Shown: positions 34,701-46,700 of the stretch, piece by piece | Layout of the letters: each line of letters begins with the position of its first letter | How positions within the stretch are numbered: the first letter of the stretch is position 1 | Program-made: the position numbers and the translations under genes | NCBI RefSeq assembly: GCF_963678635.1 | Contig: NC_087062.1 | Coordinates: 88,141,845 to 88,205,844 of the forward strand | Direction of reading: 5' to 3' | DNA length: 64,000 nucleotides | Source: Symsagittifera roscoffensis | Taxonomy: Eukaryota > Xenacoelomorpha > Acoela > Convolutidae | The notes under the pieces: generated by a model | What the model was told of the DNA's origin: nothing | The model's database searches: none | What the model saw: only the letters and a program-made list of their open reading frames with translations

Positions 34701-37700
34701 GAGGCTTTGAAGAAGTCTTATGAGTTTTGTTTTATGAGTTTTGGCGAGTTCATATTTGAAGAAGCAGTGCTTATATTCATTTGGTTAAGCTTTGCATCCG
34801 AGGTTCTTCATGTTTAAGGTTCGATTCTCAGACAAGGCAATTTTTGCTATAAATATAAAACTATGTGCTTTATTCTGTGTATAAAACAAAGTTATTTTCT
34901 AAAAGCGTTTCCAATTTTGAACGGCAGCCTTGTTCAGTAGCGGATTTAGGAGGCGGGTGATTTGTGTGAGGGCTGTCACCCAAGGATATAAAAAAATCCA
35001 TCCCCCTCTAGAACTATTTTAACATATCCTTTCACGGCAGAACAACCATGAAATTTTTCTAAAGATGCTGGGACCTGCTAGGATAATAGGATTTGCACAA
35101 CTTAAAGAAAACCCTAAAAAATTTTAGGTTTTTCAAAACTCCAATTTGCATGATTTAGTATTTTTCCCGAAAAACCGCCCATCATAATTGCAAAAAGCCG
35201 AGATCTGAGCCTTGTTTTGTCTTATTGAAAGCTGAAAGCAGAAGTGTCATAGAAATGTTATCTAAAAAATTATATTGTCGACTAATGTTAAGCCACTTCG
35301 ATGTAATGCTTTTTGCTTTTCCATTCGATACACTCCAAAATGACTCCATGTCTGCTGATAATAATCTTTTTTGACAACGTATGGGGCAGATTTGCAAAAA
35401 TTATTTTGTAAACGTTGACCTTTTTTTAGGTCCACTAATTTCATTTCCGGAGATTTCCCAAAACACTAATGCACCCGATTTTGCTATTTGTTTATGCTGC
35501 AGGCATGCAGGCAGGGGTGGACCTAGGATTTTATCGAAAACATTGTCTATCTTTTTTTAGTTTAACCAAACTGATTTCCCGAGCTCTCCCAAATCACAAT
35601 AAAAACCACATTTGGAATTAAATTTCTGCGCTGCAAAAAAGCGTTTTTAGCAATTTTTTTGTTAAATTTTGACAAAAAAAGCATTATTTTCGACGCGCGC
35701 TCCCTTTTCGCCGGCGCCTTTAGAAAATTTTAGAGTTGGTCAGCCGAAATTGATGTCTTAAAATAGTTCCAAAGGGCGGACCCTTTGGATCGTCAACGGG
35801 TTGAATCCTTCAGTGGAACGTCCGCCCGGCCCTCTATATCCGCTACTGGCTGCAGGTGAGTTAATAATAATGAAAAATTAGCCCAAATTGCTGTTTTGAA
35901 AATTTTCGGTTAAAAAATAATTTTTTTTGCGCGCGCTCTACTTGAAAATTGATATAAATTTCACCTTTGAACAGTTTAAGGCACGATCGATTGAAGATGC
36001 CTGCCCTAAAGTAGTTTCAAAAAGAAACCTTTTGAGTGGTCGGGGACCAAATTCTTGAGGAAAGGTGGACTTGCATCCGAAAAGACTGTTAAAAGATTTT
36101 TTCAAAAGAACTAAAACTATCGCCTCCTGCAATTTTTAGCATTTTTTGTAAGCATGCGAAGGTTTTAATTTCAAATTTGCAGGAATTGCCGGACTATTGT
36201 GTGTGCGCTTTGTGCGATTTATATATAATACGGAAGGATAATACAAAACCAAGGAAGTTTAGATTTTTCAAAAGAACCAAAAGTATCGCCTGCTTTTTTT
36301 GGCAATTTTTGTGAGCATGTGGTTTTAGTTTTGAATTTGCAGGAATTGCCTGACTATTTTGTGCGTGTGATTTATATATACTGCTGACCGCTGACTTGTC
36401 ATCTGTTTGAAAGCGTTGAGCTAATTTGCAGTCTGATAAATTTTCACCTTTGAATTGAATCAGGAAAAAAAAATTGATTAATTCCGAAATTGCGTATTGT
36501 TTCGATTTTTTTTCACAAAGTAACAGAATATAAACAAACAGAATGATCGTGGTGTTTAGTTACAAAATGTTAATTTAAAAAAAACCAATTGAAACAATAC
36601 GCCATTTAGGACTTCATCAAATTTTGCTTGATTCAAGTCTCGAGTTTTTTTACTAGACGGAACTCGAGTTTTTGCTCCGACGATTTTCTACAATCTAAAA
36701 TTTTGTTTTCAAGCTTCAATAAAATGTCATCAAAGGTAGAAAGTCTTATTACATACAATAAACCGAAACCGATGTTTTTAAAGCAACAACGTTTTCAAAC
36801 TAACGTTTTTATTAGTTGCCAGGAATTTTGCTTAGCATTGTTGTAAATTAAGTTACACAGCTAAGAAATTGAAATTACTGCAGTCAATCTAGGGAACGTT
36901 TTTCAATTTGATCCTTGAAGCTTTTATTCTGAGCTGAGTTAGTACTTAATTTGGCACAATCGGTTACGTAAATGTTAAGTTATTGTTACGTAATTGTTTG
37001 ATAATTCGATTTACTGATATGATAAATTACTGATACATCGCCTTACTGGAAATACACCTTTTTGATTTTGACACATGTGTCTAGTGTCATGTGTCTAGCA
37101 ACAAACGCGTCACTGGTTTCGAAGTCAAAACGTTGCTTACTTGATTTTATTTTATAGTATTACCTTTTTTTTACGAAAAAGTCATCGAAAAAGCGTCAAA
37201 ATTTCAAATTAATTTATTTTCTTCAATTGCAACAATTTCATTCTCACCGAGACGATATCATCAAAATGGTTTCTCCAGACGACTGGCGTAGAAATGTATG
37301 AGTGAACATACAAAAAATTCAACCGGTTTTCATGAAAAATAAAATTATGAAAACATTTCTGAAAATGATAAAATGTCCAAAACTGCCCAAACAACTATCT
37401 GAAAAGCGTTCACTTGATCAGCTCAAATTTTTTGCCAACTCAGAGATGGATGCAAAAATTAGAACAATTGAAAGTGACAAATTGGAAAACTAATTGTTTC
37501 GTTCCGTTGTTTAAAAAACTTTTATCTGTGGGGACCTCTAACCCACCTCAAAAATGATATGCTGCAAATTGAATGTATTTCATCAACAAAAGTCAATAAA
37601 AATGTCCATTAAAAAAAAACATTTTTCATCACAAGTTTTCTTAGAAAACGAGAAATCTTTTCGAAATTCGGTCATTGTTTTTACGCTATCTGATTTCATG

Positions 37701-40700
37701 GTCACTTTGCTTAACTCTTTTTCGACTACGTTGTGAAGCAAGTCAGTCAAGAGAAGAAAATTTGAAACATTGAGAGGTTTTTTAAGTTGAATTGGTTCCA
37801 AGACTTGAAATTTTTTGAAGGAAACAAAACAAGACATACTATTTAAACCAGTTAAATTGTATTAATTAGCTTTTTTGTTTTCTATACGTTTATTTTTTGA
37901 AGCAAGCTGTCAATTTACAATTGTGGCGCCAAAACTGAAATTTTTTTTAATAATAAGGTACTTAAGCAAAAATATCTCGATTATTTAGGTTTTTTCATTT
38001 CCAAAAACGTTTTTAAATTTCAAAATTTTTGATGCAACCTCAGCAATGGGGAATTTGACAGAATATTTTATAAGGTGAATCCGCAACAGTTCGCCACAAC
38101 AGTTGTAATTTTGGAGTTAATCTTAATAACACTTAAAATAACACTTAAAAACATTTTAGTGTTTCATAGCGTAAAGTGGATTAAAAAAACTTCAAATTTT
38201 ACCAAACGAGCTTTTCATTCGATGAAAACGTAAAACAATTTAAATTCATTCAAAGTTTGAATCAGTTCGCGAAAAATTTTTTTCAATTACGCCAGTCAAG
38301 CAGATAAAGTTTGAAACTGTTCAAGTTGTTTCGATTGTTAAAATTTGTTCGCAAAAAAATTTATTTTGACTTTTATAAATGGTTCGCCAAAAGTAAAATT
38401 TTCAAAGCAACCTATTCAAATTTTTTTGGTGGTTCGAATTGGTTACTTAAAAGTTAAATGTTCTGACTACTTGATTTTGTACGCAAAAATTTGATAGAAG
38501 AAAACAATTCAAGTCGTCAAATTTGGAACCATTTCTTATTGTTTTGATAGCTTGACTGCTTCACTGAACACTTAATCTTTTGATGAATTCAATTGATTTG
38601 CAAAACCTTAATTTGCAGAAACTGAACTTCTTTTTCTTTACGTGCTGCTTAGATTAATTTTTTGAAAAAAAAGCTGATCACACTTACTGGATTATGAGGA
38701 AATTAAAACCGAGCAAAGTTAGAGATAGGGCTATATCCCATTATTGTATTGCCAGTCTAGTAACAAAAAATTAAAATTATAGCCACCTCAACACCAAGTT
38801 AAATCTATTATAAGAATGTTATTTTGCTTGAGATATGGGGCTATCATGGGAAAAAGCCAAGAAAATAAAAATATTAAGTTAATTTGATACCCATTCAAAT
38901 CAAGAAGTGGCCTCGAAATGAAGAAAAGCTTTTCATGAAATTAAAATTCATTCAGAATTCGAACATTTATCCTGAAAAATTTAGTTAACCGTCGTTTCCT
39001 TAAAAACATTTTAAACATTGCGTCAATTGAGCATTTGGCGTTACGTTTAATCAATAAGTTCCGCGATGCGAAAATTTGTAATAGCCCGGGTTGACCTGCA
39101 TAGACCAAAAATGCTAATCATACAATTCCATAAACTAAGTCTATGAAAAATTACTACTCGTACTTATTTCATATATTTTGCGAAAATTGTGTCATCAAAT
39201 TGTCATCATGATTTTTTTCCTGTTTTGGCATGCTAAATAAAAACAAAAATACTAATCAAAAAAATACTAGTCACCAGTGTGATATGCTTTTTTTGCGTGA
39301 TATGTTTATTCATGCGTTGATCAATATCTGATAATTTAAAAATTAAAATTTCAAAAATAATCATCGCCAAAATCAAAAAGTTTATTACCCTCATTGTATC
39401 ATTTGTGTAAGACAACTTTAAGACAATTCAGGTAGTTTTCTATCCAAGACCGTTCAACCTTTGGTAACTCCAGCTTTGAGCAAACCAAGTTCTTTGTCAC
39501 TTGCGTTCGGTTACGAACACAACCCAAAATCTTTCAGAAATTAATTTTAGAAAAAAAGCAATCAAATGTTTTGATTTATGAAAAAATACTTGTCATACAA
39601 TTTTTACATATGGACAAATGCTTATCATAAAGATTTCATTCAACTTTTTGCACTTATGAAATTGTACGGAATTGCGTGGTAGGAAGATTTTCGTATATGG
39701 AAAATATATGATAAGAAGTTTTGGTCAACCCGAGAGGCGACAGCTCGTAACAGGCGACAATTCGTAACAAGCGAAAAGTCGTAACAGTAGATTCAGCGGG
39801 GAACAGTGGTTCACGCGCAGTATTTCTCTTGTGCCGGATGTAAGCGCAGTGGAGCAAGCGACTTCTACTTGCCACTGCCTTGTTACGCATTGCCGATTGT
39901 TACGAATTGTCGCTTGTTACGAATTGTCGCCCTAACAATAAATAATTTTTTCAAATAACTTGGTTGCATGATAGTACTCAAAAATACAGATATGGTATGT
40001 TTATCAGAAATCAATGCCCCATATTTTCTCTAGACACTTCATCTAGACATTTCATCTAGAAGAGAACCATTAAGTAAAATGGCGACGTGGAACAACAAAA
40101 ATTAGTCACTGGTCTGTAATTCATCTCCAATTTCAACTAATGCAAAATATTAGCCAGCATCCGCTCACTGGCGTCAAATGAGCAACTGACACCACTTCAC
40201 TCAAAATGTGCCTAATTTTGTAAAAGTCCATTTGTAATGTTTTTAAAGTGCACCTAAAGACCATCTATCTGAGCTCTAAATGTTATTGGTACAACACTTT
40301 CAACTGTCGCGGCTCACTAAATACATATTTGCCGGGATGATACTATATTTCTATTTAAAAAATCGCATGAAGTTTTTACTCGTTGTGAGCAGGCGCGGAT
40401 CTAGGAATTTCTCGAGGGGTCAAATTAAAAAAAAAAAAATTAAAAATTTTGTCGACCTTTTTTTAGGTCGACCAAATTGATTTTCTGAGCTCTCCCAAAC
40501 TACTATAACGACCCTTATTTGACCAAAATTTCTGCCGCAGGCAATTTTAGAAAAAAGCCCAAAAAAGGGGTTTTTAGGCACTTTTTGGAAAATTTCCACC
40601 AAAAAATCGCGTTTTTTTCGGCGCGCGCTCCACCCTCAAAATTAACATAGATTCGGGCGCCCAAGGCGCCCTTAGAAAAATTTTAAGGTCAGTCAGCCAA

Positions 40701-43700
40701 AATTGGATATCTCAAAATAGTACCTTTGGGTCGACAGGGGGTCCAATCCCTGACGGAAGGGCGTCTGAACCCAGAATCCCCCCCCCACCCCTAGTTTCGC
40801 TATTGGTTGTGAGTGAATCATAGTTTTACGGGACAGCATTTGTTTATAATGTTTAAACAACATTCAAATATTCATTCGAAGACGTCAATCATTATATAAA
40901 ACCACTAAAACACCTCCCATTTAAATTTGGGTATTGGAACCTTCAAATCCAGCCAACATACGGCGCCTCCGGGCTACTAACGCTCTAACTTATCAGCTTG
41001 ATTTAAACGTGTCAAACTCAAGCAATAACTGATACCACTGAAACATGATTTATGTAATACACAACTTGAATTAAAGAAATAAACGTCCCAACAAGGCCTC
41101 TGCCTCCCCTAACCCATAATCTCTCTAGGATTTCGGATCTCTTGAACAACCCGTACTCTTGTTGCAAACAAGGGGGATCCTTATTAAGTTCATTATTTGC
41201 ATGCTCAACGGTTCATTTAATAAATAGTTTCATACATTGAATGATATAAACTGAAAAGGAAAATGTTTATTACAAAATGGACCGATTTTAGGATTTTAGT
41301 TACAAATACAGAACTGATATCCCGAACGGTAAATATCCAGCCAGAAAAATGCAAAAAGTAAAAATAATGCAAAAGTCATAAATTAAGAAAAAAGTCAGTT
41401 TGAGGCTAAACCAAGTAAAAAGCTTCGTTTTTACTAGTTCCATAATATTAAATTTTATTTCCTAGTAGCTGTGTCCCAATTTTTATTTTCATTTTTCATC
41501 ATTTTCGGGGGTATAACTTCAAGATTTTCGTTTTTTTCTCCATTTTGTCTTGACTTTATTATTCTGTTTTATAAAGTGTGACTAAATTATTTATTAAGTG
41601 ACAAAATTAAGGTTAGTTGAAAAGATGATGGAACGAAGGTTTATAATAGCTTAAGTTAAAACTTTAGCAGAAGTAAACTGTTGGAGGTCAGCCTCAAATC
41701 AAATTTCGTCTAATATAACCTGAAAACATATTCAGAGCAGTTTTTCTCGACGCTGAGACCATTTTTGAAATTTTTCTTCGGAATCCGAGTCAGGGCTAAT
41801 AGGGCTTTAATATGATACTCACTTTACTCCTAGGAGATTTCTTTTAGCTAGTCAAAATCGGTAAGAAAAAAAAACATTGTTTTTCTTGCGCCATTGTTTT
41901 TACCCCAATCTTTTAGTTCTTGTTGTCAAATTTTAAAGGCCGATACAAACTTATTTTCAGGCAACATTAATAACGGTTTTCCTCTCAAAACCTTCCAAAA
42001 AGTTTAAAAAAATCCTGTTTCCTGTGCACGCCCCCGCTGTTGAAACAAATAAAACTATCAGTGTCACAACATAAACCTAATCTTGAAGCAATGGTTTAAT
42101 ATATTCTTAATGCTTAACAGGCGCAGCTTATGGTATTTATTTTTAGTTAAGGCTAAGGTCAATCTCGACCTGCCCAAATTTGATTTAGTATTTCAAAGGT
42201 TCCAATGTTTTTTCAATATTTGATTCTTAAACTTGATTTGACAAGCTGAGAGTTTTATGGTTAATTTATTAAAATAATGTGGTTTGAATTGGGGCAAACT
42301 ACGAGTGCTACTTTGAGTATAGCAGCTGAAGTTTCAAAAAGGGTTTCGTTTGGTTTTACATTGAACCTTATTAAAATTCGTTGATGTTTCTAGATTTTGT
42401 ATTTGAATTACTTCAAAAATCTACAGTTGAAATCTGAATGAAATGTCAAGGCGTTAATCTCCAATTGAGATTAATCCAAAACTTCCCGCTGAACGAGGTT
42501 GAAGGCTTTCCTGGGATAATCCGAACATGAAGTTTTGATTGTATCTGGCCTCAATAAAGATCTTGCTCTCTTCTAGAACTCCAGCGGTTGTTTCTATAAC
42601 CTGGCTCAAATGTCTATGAATGTCATTGGCAAAATGATCAAAATTTCCTCCTCGTTTTTAAGAACCTTTCGTAGTGAAAATTGATTACTTTTTTTCATCC
42701 TTTCTGAAAGCGCAAACATTGAATTAACAAACAAAAACTGAAAAAGTAGAAATATCACAACATTTCAAAATATATCAAAACTGCTCGTTTCAGGGCGAAG
42801 CACTGAATATTCCGACTGCCTTTTGAGGTCTATGGAGCAGCAATAACATAAAGTATTGCAATAACATAAAGAAGGTAATAAAATAAAAGTAAATCATTTT
42901 TTCTAAATTTGAGATTTTTTGTGGAAGTCGTCAACCACACGCCATATTAAGTACAAAACGATAGATTTCGCTCCTAGAAACAAAAGAAATATGGCAGATA
43001 AGCTTCCTTCAACCAATCTGGAACGATTTCTAGGAGGGATTAAATCGCGTCCGCGTTAATAGCGCAAAGTATATCGCACGTTAATTGTCCCAAACTGGCC
43101 AGAATGACAATCTCTAAACATCCATAATTTTAAAAAAATGATCACAGGTGGAATATCTTTTCACATCTAAGCTCAGGACAGCAATAGCTTTTGAATTATC
43201 AAAAAAAAAATCCGTCAAAAATGGCTAGTTAAAAAGTCAAAGTTTTTCTGTAGAAAAAAGAACCTCCCAGAGCACAAATATTCCGATGCTTTCCTCGAGA
43301 AAGTCAGGACAAAAATTCTGAATAAGACGAGGTGCGGTGTGTGCCGTCTCTTTATCGTCATTGTTCCGACTTTTGTTAAGAAAGTAACGGAATAATTGAG
43401 ATGCTCGGGGTGATTTTTTTCAGGCAAATTTCAAATTTTTAATTGAGAATTTTTGACGGATTTTTTTTATCAGCCGAAATATATTGTTGTCTTGAGCTTA
43501 ATATCAAAATGATATTTCACTTGTGATCAATTTTCATTTAGTTATGAGGGTTTAAAGATTGCCATTATGGCCAATTTGGGACAATTAACGCGCGATATAT
43601 TTCGCGCCATTAACGCGTAAGCGGATATTGATTGAATCCCTTAAGAATATGTTTCAAAAAGGCTAAACCAGGCTATTCTTCATACTTGCTACGTAGATAG

Positions 43701-46700
43701 GAGCAAAATTTATCAGTTTAAAATTGATATGGCGTGCGGGGGAATGATTTGTAATTATTTTCGTTTTTTTTTCTTCGGAAAATGCATCATTTTTTAAAGA
43801 AAACATTGCTTCAAACAGCTTGAGAGACAGTCGGAACATTCAGCGCTTCGCCCTGGTACGAGCAATTGTGTTGCGTTTATGCTATTTATTGAGCGAAGTG
43901 ATGATATGTTTCTGAAAGATTTATTTTAACTGATCTCATTTAACAACAGAGAGGAACAAAGGATAACCCGTTGCTGTTCAAGTAGCACAGAATGTTCTGA
44001 CCGCACTCATTTAAAAAGACCGCAGATATCTGAGTGCAGAAATTTGACCGCTGAAATCAAAATCAAGAAATTTTTCAAAAAATTTTTTAAAAAAATTGTG
44101 ATTTTTTTAAATTTTAAAATCATTTTTCGGTCCAAAATTTCCGTTAATTTTTTTTTCGAAATATGCTTTGTTCTAGATGAAATAATACTAGCATGAAAGG
44201 TAACAATAGCCAAAAAAACTGAGCGTTAAAATTGAAAAAAGAATCTAATTGGGAGGCCAGCCTCTGCATGTATTCAGATTGTGAAAAAACGAAAATGTGC
44301 CGCGTAATTTTTCTTGGCGCTGAGAAAACTTTTTGACGTTTGTTAAAAAGTCCGAATCAAGATAAGGGGCTGCAGTGTGAATCCGTTTTTGGTCCTGTCT
44401 GAATTTTCCTTGAGATTCCTAGAGAGAGAAATACGAAACCGACCCCATGTCATAACTCCTTACCGAACCCTAGGTCATAGTTCTTTCCCACTAAGAGACA
44501 GACTCTAAATCAAATTTTCTTCCCATTTTTTGAGAGAGATCGGAACAACAATGCAAAGCCCTGAATGTCTCGACTGCCGCTCATATTGAAGTTTTTTTCT
44601 GGTAGTACACTTTTTTGAGGCTGAGCAGTCTCTTTGGAGTTGATAAAAAATTTTTAAATCCTGGGCTGAGTTACTTTTAGACAGTTGCCTAAAGGCCAAA
44701 GGGTTACCTAGGTGTACTAATTAAGTCTTGAAAATAAATCTTAGCTCTTGACTTTCTTTGAGTATGGTATAATGAGGTGCCTTTGACTTTATTCAGCTAA
44801 TCATTTCTATTAATAACAGGAGGAACTGAATTAAACGTATTCTCTTAAATACACGCTTTTGATGATTCCGCGTTTTTTTTTGCTTAAGTATATTGATGAG
44901 CGGAATTTAGGGCAATTAATCAAGATAGTTAAAAGTGAAGTTATAATGTTAAAGTTCACTGGAAAAACAAATCGAATTCGATATATTTTTCCAGTGAACT
45001 TTACATGAAATTCACTTTTAAATATCTTGATTAATTGCCCTGAATTCCGCTCACCATTTGCGGCCGGTTGACGCACTTCCGCTATTAAACAGAATCGAAT
45101 TTGCATTTCGTGTTCACAGAAACTATGCAGCGTTTTAATTCTTTGACGCAATTAAATTGATCGTATGTCAGACCGAAAAAAAAATCGTTTTAGCAAAGAT
45201 TACCCACCTCGTGAACAACCAGTTGAACTAATTAAGCATTGAAGAAAAATTATGCCTTCCTTATACGGACCAAATTAAAAGTATAAAATTGATTTTTTTA
45301 AGAATAGGAACATTGATGGGTTGTCAGACCTAAAACCTGTTGTGGGTGTCAAACTTCAATCAAATGAATGAAACTAAGAAACCGCAAAGAATCACTTAAA
45401 GAAGCAACCATTTCTGGTAAAAACTCTGCAAACTTTCTAAATGAAAATTAGCTGACTTGGAAAACGATCGCAGATAAATTTCTTTGCACTGTTCTAAAAC
45501 GCTCGACTAAACAGCATTTCGGCAAAATGATTTCTGCTGTATCTTTCGGAACTGAAGTTCTAGTTGGCCTTAGGGCTGATGCAATTGTAAATGATTGCTT
45601 TTAGCTTAAAATGCTAAGTGGTATGACGAATAACGGTACCGGTTTCCTTGCTCAACCCCCCTCCCCCCTCACCCCCCCTCCCCCCTCAACCCCAAAAAAA
45701 CCCCAGCAGTGTCAAAGTGGAAATCAGAATCAAACTGATGTCTTTTTGAGTCTGAGATGCTCACATTTTTATTTTTGAAAAAAAGCATTCTATCATAGTT
45801 TTTGTTTCTCTGATGGACACAATAAAATTTATGGAGAATGAAAGCTTTCGAACGCCACTTACAGGACGTAGCTTGTAGAAACTTGACTGCTTTTCTCATT
45901 TTTAAAGGAAAAAAAATAGAAGATTGGATCAGTTACCACTGGAAGCTGCAATCTTTCTACTTTTTTCCTAGACGACTCAACTTTTAAAAGGATCTAGCTG
46001 GGTCACAAAAAAAAATTTGACTTCAAGGCAACATTTAGATATTCAATCGAATCTCGTCAGAGTGGTGTGTTTGGTTGCCAAAGAATCTTCGTATTAGGCA
46101 CAAAGAGAGTTGGGCACTCACTTTAAACTGTTCATTCTTACGCAACAGGCCTTATCTACGACCTCAAATTGTTTTTCTTAGACCACAGAAAAATAAATTA
46201 AAAAGGTACTCTGCTGCAAAATATGAGTTCACTTAGATTTTAGTCTTTTTGTGGATACATTTATGAACTGTCAGACAATATTTGTCAAACAATTTTTATT
46301 AATTTTTGATTTTTTGTGTGTCATGAAACAGAATAAAAGGTTTGGCTATGATCTTCTATTCTGAAGGTCTGGCTAAGACCTTTCCAATGAATAGGTTGGA
46401 GTGCAGAATCCGAACTTCTTGAGCTGTTTACGATAATTTTTTGGGTCCCAGAGTTTTTCTTTGACAAGCTTCGATTCAATAGTCCAACAGCCTCTTCATA
46501 AAAAAAGTTTTTAATTTCTGATCAAACTAAAAGTTTTCCAATAGCTTCAAACAGCATATGTCAGCAAATCTTAGACTTCAAATTAGTTACCGGTAAAACG
46601 ATAAAATATGATAAACAAAGTGTATTTTGTTTCCATCGTTTGAAACTTTGATTGAAACTTCTTTGTCTCAAGACAAAAGAAAATTTGAGTTTTTGTTCCG

